This document shows positions 1 through 9,487 of a DNA stretch of 40,621 nt, one piece after another (within the stretch, counting starts at the first letter, position 1; every line of letters begins with the position of its first letter). Where the stretch lies: positions 1 through 40,621 of the forward strand of contig WHTW01000065.1 of assembly GCA_009377525.1 (NCBI GenBank), in the 5' to 3' direction. The notes under the pieces were generated by a model. That model did not search any database. It saw only the letters and a program-made list of their open reading frames with translations, and was not told the DNA's origin. The DNA comes from Rhodospirillales bacterium. GTDB lineage: Bacteria; Pseudomonadota; Alphaproteobacteria; Reyranellales; Reyranellaceae. Made by a program: the position numbers and the translations under genes.

Positions 1-54
1 GCGCACGAAGAAACCTCCGGCAAAAACACCTCCGCTTATGACGCAGTAAGACTA
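1..54 (+). repeat. Left copy of 54-bp terminal inverted repeat (hsdS fragment)
   Basis: This stretch is the reverse complement of 40567-40620 with a single mismatch (A at position 28 here, G in the other copy when read in the same direction). Read on the plus strand it encodes the same peptide as the right-hand hsdS copy (starting AHEETSGKN) except for one Ala-to-Thr change. It stops matching immediately after the bases that supply the Nudix stop codon. It could be a true duplicated hsdS fragment or an assembly-end artefact. Confidence 0.9.
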
Positions 55-540
55 GCGCACAGTGACCGGCTCGGCCGGCGGCCCGTCCTTCAGCAACGCC
101 TGCAACTGCACGCCAAGATCGAGCGGCTCGAAGCGCTCCTTGGACGCCGCGATCTCGTCCGCCCGCCACCAGCGATGGCCGAGCGTCCAGCTGCGCTCGC
201 GCTCGTCGAGGCCGGATGTGTCGACCTCCGTGCGGCCGGTGCGGCCAAGGAAGAAGCGTTCGCGGTGCAGCACGTCCTTGCCGCGCCAGCTCATGCGCCG
301 TTCGCGCTTCCAGACCCAGCGTACGGGGCCGTCGACCACGATCGCGGTCTCCTCGCGCGCTTCGCGCACCGCGGCGTCGGCGAAATCCTCGCCCGGGTCG
401 ACGAAGCCGCCGATCATCACCCAGAAGGGATCGGTATGCGGGTTGGCCGGGTCGAAGACGCCCGGATCGTGCACGTTGAACAGGAAGAGGCGGTCGGCGG
501 GATCGAGCAGGATCAGCCGCGCCGAGGGACGTTCAATCAT
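52..540 (-). CDS. Nudix hydrolase
   Basis: The 162-residue protein has a Nudix box at about residues 45-67 (G-x5-E-x7-REAREET), the Mg-binding loop that cleaves nucleoside-diphosphate-linked compounds. The final Gly of the consensus is replaced by Ala, which is common in divergent members. The N-terminal part (SARLILLD, then VMIGGFVDPGE) is typical of the fold. The substrate cannot be told. It starts 9 nt after hemB on the same strand, so the two are probably co-transcribed. Its TAG stop lies inside the terminal repeat, so the native C-terminus may differ if that junction is rearranged or chimeric. Confidence 0.88.
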   Translation of the reverse strand: MIERPSARLILLDPADRLFLFNVHDPGVFDPANPHTDPFWVMIGGFVDPGEDFADAAVREAREETAIVVDGPVRWVWKRERRMSWRGKDVLHRERFFLGRTGRTEVDTSGLDERERSWTLGHRWWRADEIAASKERFEPLDLGVQLQALLKDGPPAEPVTVR

Positions 541-549
541 TTGGGGCGA

Positions 550-1560
<1,011 letters not shown>

Positions 1561-1579
1561 GGCGGGGATTTATAGCCGT

Positions 1580-2010
1580 TCAGGGCGCAGGAAGGCGACG
1601 GCAATAATAGGCGTTGGGTCGCACTCCGCCGGCCATATAGCCGCAGAAGCCGGAGGCCAGAACGAGCTCGCCGAGCAGGTCCACGGCCAACGGCCAGCCG
1701 GCATGGCCGATCAGGGACGCCGCGAATCGCCAGGCGATCCAGGCGACGAAGCCGCGCTCGCGACCAGCGGCGTCGCCCGCAGGCGCAGCAGGGTCATGAC
1801 GACAAAGACGGCGGACCAGACGCCGGCGAAACCGACAGCGATCATGTATTTGATGCCGATCTGGCGGAGCTGCTCGAAAGCGAACAGCGAGCCGGCGACC
1901 ACGACGGTGCACAGAACGGCAGCCGCCAGCACCATCCAGAGCAGTGCACCGCCCAGACGCGCCTCGGGCCGCGTCGTGGCTTCCTGCTCGGTCATGTCCC
2001 GCCAGGCCAT
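1580..2010 (-). pseudogene. Small membrane protein, frameshifted
   Basis: Two overlapping minus-strand frames together make one plausible integral membrane protein of about 143 residues. The first (2010-1711, 99 aa) has two hydrophobic helices (about residues 21-45 and 53-77) and then turns into low-complexity Ser/Pro/Arg sequence. The second frame carries the continuation from about position 1765 down to 1580, with two further hydrophobic segments (FVAWIAWRFAASLIG and LLGELVLASGFCGYMAGG) and a polar end (RPNAYY). A one-base shift near 1745-1765 would join them. It is either a real frameshift or a sequencing error. I do not recognise the family. It lies directly upstream of hemB. Confidence 0.6.
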
Positions 2011-2068
2011 TGTGTCATCATACCCGTTTCATTGACTGGCCAGGACCCCCCGATATGATCCGCCGCGC

Positions 2069-3208
2069 ATGGATTTCACCCTCACCGAAGACCAGCAGGC
2101 GTTCCGCGACACGGCCCGGCAATTCGCGACCGACCGCATGCTGCCCGAGGCGGCGCGCTGGGATGCCGAGAAGATCTTTCCGGAGGACGTCTTGCGCGAG
2201 GCCGCGGCGCTGGGCTTCGGCGGCATCTATGTGCGCGACGACGTCGGCGGCAGTGGCCTGTCGCGGCTCGATGCGGCGCTGATCATGGAGGAGCTGGCGG
2301 CCGCCTGTCCCAGCACGGCGGCCTACATCTCGATCCACAACATGGCCGCCTGGATGATCGACGGCTTTGGCGACGACGAGCAGCGCCGGCGCTTCCTGCC
2401 CAAGCTCTGCTCGATGGAGCATTTCGCCAGCTACTGCCTGACCGAGCCCGGCGCCGGCTCGGATGCCGCGGGGCTGTCGACGCGCGCCGAGCTTTCAGGC
2501 GACCATTATGTCGTGAACGGCACCAAGGCCTTCATCTCGGGCGGCGGGCGCAGCGACATCTACGTCGTCATGCTGCGCACCGGCGGGAAGGGCGCGGGCG
2601 GCATCTCGACGCTGGTGGTCGAGAACGGCACGCCGGGCATGTCCTTCGGCAAGCAGGAGCAGAAGCTCGGCTGGAACAGCCAGCCCACCGCCGCGGTGAT
2701 CTTCGAGAACTGCAAGGTGCCGGTCGCCAACCGTCTGGGCCCGGAGGGCCACGGCTTCAAGATCGCCATGGCGGGCCTGGATGGCGGGCGCATCAATATC
2801 GGCGCGTGCTCGCTCGGTGGCGCGCGCGCCTGCCTGGAGACGGCGTCGCGCTATGTCGTCGAGCGCAAGCAGTTCGGCAAGCCGATCGCCGACTTCCAGG
2901 CGACGCAGTTCAAGCTCGCCGACATGGCGACCGAGCTCGACGCGGCGCGGCTCCTGATCTGGCGCGCCGCCGCATTTCTCGACGCCAAGTCTCCGGAGGC
3001 GACGCAGGCCGCCGCCATGGGCAAGTGCTTCGCCACCGATGCCGGTTTCAGGGTGGTCAACGAGGCGCTGCAACTGCATGGCGGTTACGGCTACTTGAAG
3101 GACTTTCCCATCGAGCGCTATCTGCGCGACCTGCGCGTGCACCAGATCCTCGAAGGCACCAACGAGATCATGCGTGTGATCATTTCACGCAGGTTGTTGA
3201 TGGGGTAG
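2069..3208 (+). CDS. Acyl-CoA dehydrogenase, isobutyryl-CoA type
   Basis: This 379-residue FAD flavoenzyme is of short/branched-chain acyl-CoA dehydrogenase size. It shows the FAD/substrate segment YCLTEPGAGSDAAG, the second FAD motif LQLHGGYGYLKDFPIERYLRD, and the catalytic base E362 in ILEGTNEIM. The next two genes encode the hydrolase and dehydrogenase that follow isobutyryl-CoA in valine breakdown, so it most likely oxidises isobutyryl-CoA to methacrylyl-CoA. That substrate is inferred from context. The gene for the intervening hydratase is not adjacent. Confidence 0.93.
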   Translation: MDFTLTEDQQAFRDTARQFATDRMLPEAARWDAEKIFPEDVLREAAALGFGGIYVRDDVGGSGLSRLDAALIMEELAAACPSTAAYISIHNMAAWMIDGFGDDEQRRRFLPKLCSMEHFASYCLTEPGAGSDAAGLSTRAELSGDHYVVNGTKAFISGGGRSDIYVVMLRTGGKGAGGISTLVVENGTPGMSFGKQEQKLGWNSQPTAAVIFENCKVPVANRLGPEGHGFKIAMAGLDGGRINIGACSLGGARACLETASRYVVERKQFGKPIADFQATQFKLADMATELDAARLLIWRAAAFLDAKSPEATQAAAMGKCFATDAGFRVVNEALQLHGGYGYLKDFPIERYLRDLRVHQILEGTNEIMRVIISRRLLMG

Positions 3209-3215
3209 GAGACGC

Positions 3216-3316
3216 CCTCACCCTGAGGAGCGCACGAAAGTGCGCGTCTCGAAGGGTGGGCAACCGTACTGGCTTGTGCCCTTCGAGACGGCCCTTCGAG
3301 CCTCCTCAGGGCGAGG
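3216..3316. repeat. Interspersed palindromic element between valine genes
   Basis: The element is bounded by CCTCACCCTGAGGAG and its near-perfect inverse CTCCTCAGGGCGAGG. It contains a second inverted pair, CGTCTCGAAGGGTGGGCA and TGTGCCCTTCGAGACG, so the whole 101 bp can fold into a long hairpin in RNA. Elements of this look are scattered through alphaproteobacterial genomes. It may attenuate transcription or protect the upstream mRNA. Confidence 0.75.
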
Positions 3317-3330
3317 TGTATGGAGTGTTG

Positions 3331-4398
3331 ATGTCTGTGTCTGAAATCCTGTTCGAAATCAAAGACGGGCTGGGCGTGATCACGCTCAATCGGCCCAAGG
3401 CGCTGAATGCGCTGACGCACGGCATGATCCTGGAGATCGAGAAGGTCATCCCGCAATGGGAGAAGGATCCGGCGGTCAAGGCCGTGATCCTGCGCGGCGC
3501 GGGAGACCGCGCCTTCTGCGCCGGCGGCGACGTCACCGGCCTCTATCGCGAGATGAAGGACGATCCCAAGGGCACGCTGCGCCGCGACTTCTTCTACGAC
3601 GAGTACATCGTCAACCGTCGCATCTACCGCTACGCCAAGCCGTGGATCTCGCTGATCGACGGCATCGACATGGGCGGCGGTGTCGGCCTCTCGGCGCACG
3701 GGTCGCATTCGGTGGCGAGCGAGAAGTTCCTGTTTGCCATGCCGGAAACCACCATCGGCCTCTTTCCCGACGTCGGCGGCGGCTATTTCCTGACGCGCCT
3801 GCAGGGCGCGCTGGGCACTTTCCTGGCGCTCACCAGCCATCGCCTGAAGGCGGCCGATGCGTTGTGGGCGGGCATCGTCGATGCCCATGTGCCGAGCGCG
3901 AAGATCGGCGAGCTGCAGGCCGCCGTCGGCGCGGCCGATCTCTCGGGCCCCGATGCCAACCGCAAGGTCGATGCCGTGATCGCGCGCTTCGCGGCGGACG
4001 CCGGCATGCCCACGCTTCCGGCCCTGATGCCCGACATCGATCGCTGTTTCTCGGCGGAGTCCGTTGCCGAGATCGTGGCCAAGCTCAGGAAGCAGCCGGG
4101 AGAATGGGCGCAGAAGCAGCTCGCAGCCCTGCTGAAGCTCTCGCCGTTGTCGATGGCGATCACGCTCGAGCAGCTCAAGCGCTGCGCCAACCGCTCGTTC
4201 GAAGACACGATGACCATCGAGTACCGCATGTCTCAGGCATGCATGCGGCCCGACCACGATTTCTTCGAGGGCGTGCGCGCGCTCTTGATCGACAAGGACC
4301 AGAAGCCGAAATGGAACCCGCCGGCCATCGAAGGCGTGACGCGCGAGATGGTCGAGGCGCACTTCAAGCCGGTCGCGAACGACCTGTTGTTCGATTGA
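3331..4398 (+). CDS. 3-hydroxyisobutyryl-CoA hydrolase
   Basis: This crotonase-fold protein of 355 residues cleaves 3-hydroxyisobutyryl-CoA to 3-hydroxyisobutyrate in valine catabolism. Visible are AFCAGGD (about 61-67), the oxyanion-hole segment MGGGVGLS (114-121), and MPETTIGLFPDVGGG (137-151), which supplies the acidic catalytic residues (E139, D147) that distinguish this hydrolase from plain enoyl-CoA hydratases. The open frame extends far upstream through the previous gene and the repeat, but the ATG at 3331 with GGAG just before it fits the family start. Confidence 0.94.
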   Translation: MSVSEILFEIKDGLGVITLNRPKALNALTHGMILEIEKVIPQWEKDPAVKAVILRGAGDRAFCAGGDVTGLYREMKDDPKGTLRRDFFYDEYIVNRRIYRYAKPWISLIDGIDMGGGVGLSAHGSHSVASEKFLFAMPETTIGLFPDVGGGYFLTRLQGALGTFLALTSHRLKAADALWAGIVDAHVPSAKIGELQAAVGAADLSGPDANRKVDAVIARFAADAGMPTLPALMPDIDRCFSAESVAEIVAKLRKQPGEWAQKQLAALLKLSPLSMAITLEQLKRCANRSFEDTMTIEYRMSQACMRPDHDFFEGVRALLIDKDQKPKWNPPAIEGVTREMVEAHFKPVANDLLFD

Positions 4399-4411
4399 AA
4401 GGGAGGATGAC

Positions 4412-5293
4412 ATGGCGAAGATCGCCTTCATCGGTCTTGGCAATATGGGCGGCCCGATGGCCGCCAACCTGGTCAAGGGTCAGCATCAGGTGACGGCCTT
4501 CGACCTGTCGGCGGCGGCCCTCGATGGCGCCGTCGAGAAGGGCGCAAGCAAGGCGGCGTCGGCCGCCGAAGCCGTGAAGGGCGCCGAGGTCGTGGTCACC
4601 ATGCTGCCGGCCGGCCGCCACGTGCGCGAGGTCTACGAGAAGGACGTGCTGCCCAACGCCGCCAAGGGCACCCTGCTGATCGACTGCTCGACCATCGATG
4701 TCGACAGCGCCCGCCATGTCGGTGCGCTGGCCGAGAAGGCCGGGTTGGAGATGGTCGATGCCCCGGTCTCGGGCGGCGTCGGCGGCGCGACCGCGGGCAC
4801 GCTCACCTTCATGGTCGGCGGCGGCGATGCCGCCTTCGCCAAGGCGCGGCCGGTGCTGGAGAAGATGGGCAAGAACATCGTCCATACCGGCGTCGTCGGC
4901 GCGGGGCAGGCGGCCAAGATCTGCAACAACATGATCCTCGGCATCTCCATGATCGCGGTGTCCGAAGGCTTCCTGCTGGGCAAGCGCCTGGGGCTGGATG
5001 CCAAGAAGCTGTTCGATGTCGTGTCGACGTCGTCGGGCCAGTGCTGGTCGGTCACCAACTATCTGCCGGTGGCCGGCCCGGTGCCGACGTCGCCGGCCAA
5101 CCGAGACTATCAGGCGGGCTTCACGGCCGACAACATGCTGAAGGACCTGAAGCTCGCCCAGCAGGCGGCGCAGTCTTCGGGCGCCAGCACGCCGATGGGC
5201 GCGGAGGCGGCGCAGCTCTTCAACATGTTCGTCAACGCCGGCAACGGCGCCAAGGATTTCTCCGGCATCATCCGCATGCTCGACGGGAAGTAA
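4412..5293 (+). CDS. mmsB: 3-hydroxyisobutyrate dehydrogenase
   Basis: The 293-residue NAD-dependent beta-hydroxyacid dehydrogenase converts 3-hydroxyisobutyrate to methylmalonate semialdehyde. It has the N-terminal Rossmann motif GLGNMGGPMA (residues 9-18), the substrate-binding DAPVSGG (116-122), and the catalytic lysine K169 in GAGQAAKICNN. A clear Shine-Dalgarno sequence (GGGAGG) precedes the ATG, 13 nt after the hydrolase gene. Its position after the hydrolase gene supports assignment to valine rather than tartronate metabolism. Confidence 0.95.
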   Translation: MAKIAFIGLGNMGGPMAANLVKGQHQVTAFDLSAAALDGAVEKGASKAASAAEAVKGAEVVVTMLPAGRHVREVYEKDVLPNAAKGTLLIDCSTIDVDSARHVGALAEKAGLEMVDAPVSGGVGGATAGTLTFMVGGGDAAFAKARPVLEKMGKNIVHTGVVGAGQAAKICNNMILGISMIAVSEGFLLGKRLGLDAKKLFDVVSTSSGQCWSVTNYLPVAGPVPTSPANRDYQAGFTADNMLKDLKLAQQAAQSSGASTPMGAEAAQLFNMFVNAGNGAKDFSGIIRMLDGK

Positions 5294-5297
5294 GACG

Positions 5298-5984
5298 ATG
5301 ATCACGCTCTACGACCTCGTCCTGCAGGACGACCGCCGCCCGAGCCCGTACTGCTGGCGCGCCAAGTTTGCGCTGAAGCACAAGGGCCTCTCGTGGCGCG
5401 ACGAGCCGGTGGGCTTCACCGAGAAGCAGAAGATCGCCTTCGCCCAATCGCAGACCGTGCCGGTCATACATGACGGGGCCAACGTGGTGAAGGACAGCTG
5501 GGCGATCGCCCGGCATCTCGACGGGGCCTATGCCGAGAAGCCGCTGTTCAAGAGCGAGATGGCGCTGTCCTACGCTCATTTCATCGCCGGCTGGGTGGAT
5601 ACCGCCGTGCAGCCGTCGTTGTTCCCGATCGTGGTCGGCGATCTCTATGAGCGCGTGCGGCCTGTCGATCAGCCCTATTTCCAGGAATCGCGCGGCAAGC
5701 GGCTGGGCACGACTGACTTCGCCAGCTTCCAGGCCACGGCCCGCGACAAGGGCGTGACGGCGTTCCGGGCCGTGCTCGAGCCGGCCCGCCGGGTGCTGAA
5801 GGAGCAGCCTTTCCTGTGCGGCGAGCATCCGGCCTACCCGGATTATGCGCTGGCCGGCGCCTTCCTGTGGGCTCGCATCGGCAGCCCGCTCACGCTCCTC
5901 GAAGCCGACGATCCGGTCCACGCATGGCGCGAGCGCATGCTCGACCTGTTCGACGGCATGGGCCGCAAGGCGAAGACAGCTTGA
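5298..5984 (+). CDS. Glutathione S-transferase, beta-etherase-like
   Basis: The 228-residue protein has a thioredoxin-fold N-terminal GST domain with the active-site stretch RPSPYCWRAKFALKHKGL (about residues 14-31) and VPVIHDG as the cis-Pro glutathione-binding segment, followed by an all-helical C-terminal domain. The SPYxWRxK pattern resembles LigE-type beta-etherases and their relatives, but lignin ether cleavage cannot be claimed. It begins 4 nt after mmsB, so it belongs to the same transcript. Confidence 0.88.
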   Translation: MITLYDLVLQDDRRPSPYCWRAKFALKHKGLSWRDEPVGFTEKQKIAFAQSQTVPVIHDGANVVKDSWAIARHLDGAYAEKPLFKSEMALSYAHFIAGWVDTAVQPSLFPIVVGDLYERVRPVDQPYFQESRGKRLGTTDFASFQATARDKGVTAFRAVLEPARRVLKEQPFLCGEHPAYPDYALAGAFLWARIGSPLTLLEADDPVHAWRERMLDLFDGMGRKAKTA

Positions 5985-6595
5985 AATACGACGCCGTCGT
6001 CTTCGACCTGCTGACGGCGTTGATCGATTCTTGGACCCTCTGGAACGACGTTGCGGGTTCTCCCGGCGACGGCATGAAATGGCGCCGCCGCTATCTCGAG
6101 ATCACCTACGGCTGCGGCGCCTACAGACCCTATGAAACGCTGGTGCGCGAGGCGGCTCGCGATGTCGGGTTGCCGGAGAGCCTGGGCGAGGCGCTGGAGC
6201 GGCGCTGGACCGAATTGCAGCCGTGGCCTGAGGCGCGGGGCGTGCTGGCCGAGCTTCGCGTGCCGCTCGCCGTGGCGACCAACTGCTCGATCAGGTTGGG
6301 CCGGCTGGCGGCCGATCGCGTGGGCGTGCCGTTCAAGGTCGTGGTCACGGCCGAGAGCGCGGGCTTCTACAAGCCACGGCCCGAGCCCTATCGCGCCGTG
6401 CTCGCGGCTCTCGGCACCGCACCCGAGCGCACCCTGTTCGTCGCGGGCTCGGCGTCGGACGTACCCGGCGCCAAGGGCGTCGGCATGCCGGTCTACTGGC
6501 ACAATCGCATCGGCCTTCCGCCACGCGACGATGCACGGCCCGATCATCTCGAACCGACCCTCGACAAGCTGGCCGACCTGTTCGACCGGAACTAA
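5981..6595 (+). CDS. HAD-superfamily hydrolase, haloacid-dehalogenase-like
   Basis: The 204-residue protein starts at a TTG overlapping the TGA of the GST gene. HAD motif I is present as VVFDLLTALIDS, with Asp as nucleophile but Leu in place of the second Asp of phosphatases, as in 2-haloacid dehalogenases. Later motifs are VATNCSIR (motif II-like), GFYKPRPEPYRAVL (motif III Lys) and FVAGSASDVPGAKGVGM (motif IV). The substrate is unknown. Longer in-frame starts run into the GST gene and are unlikely. Confidence 0.82.
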   Translation: MKYDAVVFDLLTALIDSWTLWNDVAGSPGDGMKWRRRYLEITYGCGAYRPYETLVREAARDVGLPESLGEALERRWTELQPWPEARGVLAELRVPLAVATNCSIRLGRLAADRVGVPFKVVVTAESAGFYKPRPEPYRAVLAALGTAPERTLFVAGSASDVPGAKGVGMPVYWHNRIGLPPRDDARPDHLEPTLDKLADLFDRN

Positions 6596-6622
6596 GGTGC
6601 CGGCGACAGCAGGAGGCAGCAC

Positions 6623-7108
6623 GTGGCCGAAGCCGCCCCATTCAGGCCCGAGGAGCATCGCTTCGGACCGACGCACTGGTTCGAGGACCTCAAGGTCGGG
6701 CAGAGGTTCTACATAAACTCGCGAACCCAGACCGAATCGATGTTCGCCGCCTTCCAGCTCGCCAGCGGCGACAACCATCCGATTCACTACGACCGCGAGT
6801 ACTGCCGGGCGCGCGGCCATCGCGACATGCTGGCGCACGGCCTGCAGGTTGCCATCCAGGGCGCGGCGGGAGCGGGCATCTTCCCGCACGTGATCGGCGA
6901 TTCGCTGGTCGGCTTCCTGGAGCAGTCGTCGCGCTTCCTGAAACCGGTCTATTGCGGCGACACGCTCTATCCCCTGCTCGAGGTGAGCGAGCTCAAGGCC
7001 GGACGGACGACGGGCGTGGTGACCATGAAGCTCACCATCCACAATCAGTCCGGCACGCTGGTATGCGACGGCGAACACAAGTACCTTGTGAAGAAGCGGC
7101 CGCACTAG
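6623..7108 (+). CDS. MaoC-family hot-dog dehydratase
   Basis: The 161-residue hot-dog-fold protein carries the R-specific hydratase motif ASGDNHPIHYD (about residues 47-57), in which D50 and H55 form the expected catalytic dyad. Such proteins hydrate or dehydrate enoyl-CoA or related thioesters. It starts at a GTG 8 nt after an AGGAGG sequence. It follows the valine and GST/HAD genes, so a role on a CoA intermediate of the same pathway is possible but not shown. Confidence 0.9.
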   Translation: MAEAAPFRPEEHRFGPTHWFEDLKVGQRFYINSRTQTESMFAAFQLASGDNHPIHYDREYCRARGHRDMLAHGLQVAIQGAAGAGIFPHVIGDSLVGFLEQSSRFLKPVYCGDTLYPLLEVSELKAGRTTGVVTMKLTIHNQSGTLVCDGEHKYLVKKRPH

Positions 7109-7123
7109 GCAAGAGGAGCGGAC

Positions 7124-7408
7124 ATGCTCGGTGTCATCGCCAAGCTCACCATCAAGCCCGGCACCAATGCCGACTTCGAGGCGACGATGAAGGAATTGCA
7201 GGCCAAGGTCCGGTCCGACGAGCCGGGCAACAAGCTCTATGCGCTGCACAAGACGGCCGACGTTAACGTCTACGTCATGCTGGAACGCTACGACGACCAG
7301 GCGGCGCTGGAGGCCCATCGGGCGGCGCCGCACTTCAAGGAACTGGGCCGCAAGCTCGGCGACTATCTCGCCGGCCGGCCCGATGTCCAGGTGATGCAGG
7401 AGGTCTGA
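7124..7408 (+). CDS. ABM-domain monooxygenase-like protein
   Basis: A 94-residue dimeric ferredoxin-like protein of the antibiotic biosynthesis monooxygenase (ABM) superfamily, which includes putative quinol monooxygenases of the YgiN type. The pattern MLGVIAKLTIKPG at the N-terminus, YALHKTAD in the middle and YDDQAALEAHRAAPHFKEL towards the C-terminus is characteristic. AGAGGAGC precedes the ATG, and the gene lies 15 nt after the MaoC gene. No substrate can be assigned. Confidence 0.88.
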   Translation: MLGVIAKLTIKPGTNADFEATMKELQAKVRSDEPGNKLYALHKTADVNVYVMLERYDDQAALEAHRAAPHFKELGRKLGDYLAGRPDVQVMQEV

Positions 7409-7419
7409 CGCCGGTCACG

Positions 7420-8502
7420 GTGTCGTTGGGGAACATGGACGGCGTCATCCACAGCCATACCAAGCCCGGTACCGCGCCGGGCACGCTCGCCGGCCGCGCG
7501 CCCGTGCCCGACGAGGCGCTCGACTTCACCCTGGTCGAGTACACGCCCGAGGACGTGCAGGTGCTGCACGGCGTGGAGGTCGACGAGTGCCGCTTCCATC
7601 TCGGCACGCCCGGCCACACCTGGATCGATGTCGCCGGCCGGCCGAGCTCCGACATGCTGCGCGACCTCGGCATGGCCTTCAACCTGCACCCGCTGGCGCT
7701 CGAGGACGTCTTCCATGCCCACCAGAGGAGCAAGCTCGACCTCTACGAGGGCCAGGGCTTCATCGTGCTCAACGATCCGGCCTACGAGGACGGCGTGCTG
7801 AACGTGCACCAAGTCAGCATCTTCTTCGGCGACAACTACGTGATCTCCTTCCACGATCACAAGCAGGACATCTTCAAGCCGGTGCGCGATCGGGTGCAGA
7901 CGGCGGGAACGCGCCTGCGCACCTTCGGCATCGACTATCTCGTCTACGCGCTGGTCGACCTGGTGGTCGACCGCAAGTTCCCGCTGATCGAGGCGCTGTC
8001 CACGCACCTCGAGGAGCTGGAGGACGAGGCGCTGGAGCGGCCGACCGGCGACACGCTCTATCACATCCACCAGGCGCGGCGCGCGCTGGTGACCTTCCAC
8101 CGCCTGCAATGGGCCGAGCGCGAGACGGTGCTGGCGCTGATGCGGCCGGAAGTGCCGTTCATCATGCCCGAGACGCGGACCTACCTGCGCGACTGTTTCG
8201 ACCATGCCGTGGCGGTGCTGGAGCTGGTCGAGAGCTACCGCGAAATGACCAACGGCCTGATGGAAGTCTACCTTATGCATGCGTCCAACCGCCTGGCCGA
8301 GGTCATGAAGACGATGGCCATCATCACCGTCTTCTTCATGCCGCTCTCCTTCCTCGCCGGCATCTACGGCATGAACTTCCAAACCGATCTCGGCAACATG
8401 CCGGAGCTCGGCTGGAAGTACGGCTACACGTTCTTCTGGGTGATGGTCGTCGTGATCGTCGTCAGCCTCTTCATCTGGCTCAAACGCAAGCGCTGGATAT
8501 GA
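7420..8502 (+). CDS. corA: CorA-type divalent cation transporter
   Basis: The 360-residue protein has a long cytoplasmic N-terminal alpha/beta and helical domain and two C-terminal membrane helices (about 296-316 and 335-353). The selectivity motif YGMNF lies between them (G317-M318-N319), and the basic tail is KRKRWI. CorA pentamers carry Mg2+, or Co2+/Ni2+, across the inner membrane. The GTG at 7420 gives this length; the ATG at 7435, preceded by GGGGA, is an equally good start. The end overlaps the next gene by 4 nt (ATGA). Confidence 0.93.
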   Translation: MSLGNMDGVIHSHTKPGTAPGTLAGRAPVPDEALDFTLVEYTPEDVQVLHGVEVDECRFHLGTPGHTWIDVAGRPSSDMLRDLGMAFNLHPLALEDVFHAHQRSKLDLYEGQGFIVLNDPAYEDGVLNVHQVSIFFGDNYVISFHDHKQDIFKPVRDRVQTAGTRLRTFGIDYLVYALVDLVVDRKFPLIEALSTHLEELEDEALERPTGDTLYHIHQARRALVTFHRLQWAERETVLALMRPEVPFIMPETRTYLRDCFDHAVAVLELVESYREMTNGLMEVYLMHASNRLAEVMKTMAIITVFFMPLSFLAGIYGMNFQTDLGNMPELGWKYGYTFFWVMVVVIVVSLFIWLKRKRWI

Positions 8503-9485
8503 CCTACCGCATCTTCGGCTCCGAACTCTCGCCCTACTCGGTGAAGGTCCGCTCGTATTTCCGCTTCAAGGATCTGCCGCACGAGTGGATCCCGCGCTCG
8601 CCCGCGGTCCAGGCCGAGTTCCAGAAATACGCCAAGCTGCCGCTGGTGCCGCTGGTCGTGACGCCGGAGGGCGAGGGTATCCAGGATTCGACGCCCATCA
8701 TCGAGCGCTTCGAGGCGGCTCAGCCGTCGCTCGCCCCCGAAGATCCCGCGCTCGCCTTCATCTCGGCGCTGCTCGAGGAGTATGGCGACGAGTGGGCCAA
8801 CAAGTGGATGTTCCACTACCGCTGGCGCTACCAGCCCGACGTCTGGTCGACCGCCGAGCGCATCGCGCGGCAGATGACGGAAGGGCAGGGCGCGCTCGCT
8901 GTGGCGCAGGCCCGCGCCGCCGTCGCCAAGCGCATGACCGCGCGGATCGGCTTCGTCGGTTCCAACCCGACGACCGAGCCCACCATCGAAGGTTCGTTCA
9001 AGGGGGCGCTCGCCCTCGTCGAGGAGCACCTGCAGGCGCGGCCGTACATGCTGGGCGGCCGGCCGGCCGTGGCCGACTTCGGCCTGTGGGGCCAGCTCTA
9101 CGAGCTGGCGACCGATCCGACGCCCGGCGCCGTCATGCGCGCTTCCGCGCCCAAGGTGACGGCCTGGGTGCATCGCATGCTGACGCCGAAGAATGAAGGG
9201 CCGTTCGAGGCCTGGCCGGCATTGGCGCCGACCTTGATGCCGCTCCTCAAGGAAGAGGTCGCGGGCCTGTTCCTGCCCTGGTCGACGGCCAACACGGCCG
9301 CTATTGCGGCGGGGCAGAAGAGCTTCGAGATGACGCTCGGCGGTACTGCGTGGTCGCAGGAGCCGCAGAGGTACCACGCGCGCTCGCTGGCCGAGATCCG
9401 CCGCAAGTATACAGCGGCCAAGGATGCTCCCGGTCTCGACGCGATCCTGCGCGAGAGCGGCTGCCTGTCCTATCTGTCGGCCTGA
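8499..9485 (+). CDS. Glutathione S-transferase family protein, long form
   Basis: The 328-residue protein begins with a GST N-terminal domain (SPYSVKVRSYFRFKDL; LPLVPLVVTPEG with cis-Pro; DSTPIIERFE), followed by a helical C-terminal domain and an extra region of about 90 residues after the normal GST end. Its ATG overlaps the corA stop (ATGA), implying translational coupling. Family relatives of this length are commonly annotated only as GST; the substrate is unknown. An in-frame extension upstream antisense-free of function lies inside corA and is rejected. Confidence 0.85.
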   Translation: MTYRIFGSELSPYSVKVRSYFRFKDLPHEWIPRSPAVQAEFQKYAKLPLVPLVVTPEGEGIQDSTPIIERFEAAQPSLAPEDPALAFISALLEEYGDEWANKWMFHYRWRYQPDVWSTAERIARQMTEGQGALAVAQARAAVAKRMTARIGFVGSNPTTEPTIEGSFKGALALVEEHLQARPYMLGGRPAVADFGLWGQLYELATDPTPGAVMRASAPKVTAWVHRMLTPKNEGPFEAWPALAPTLMPLLKEEVAGLFLPWSTANTAAIAAGQKSFEMTLGGTAWSQEPQRYHARSLAEIRRKYTAAKDAPGLDAILRESGCLSYLSA

Positions 9486-9487
9486 GT

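Noticed and set aside
2806..3330. N-terminal extension of the 3-hydroxyisobutyryl-CoA hydrolase frame
   Set aside because: The extension runs through the acyl-CoA dehydrogenase gene and the palindromic repeat in another frame; the family starts at the ATG at 3331.
7587..8498. N-terminal extension of the second GST frame
   Set aside because: It overlaps corA in another frame, while the ATG at 8499 coincides with the GST fold start.
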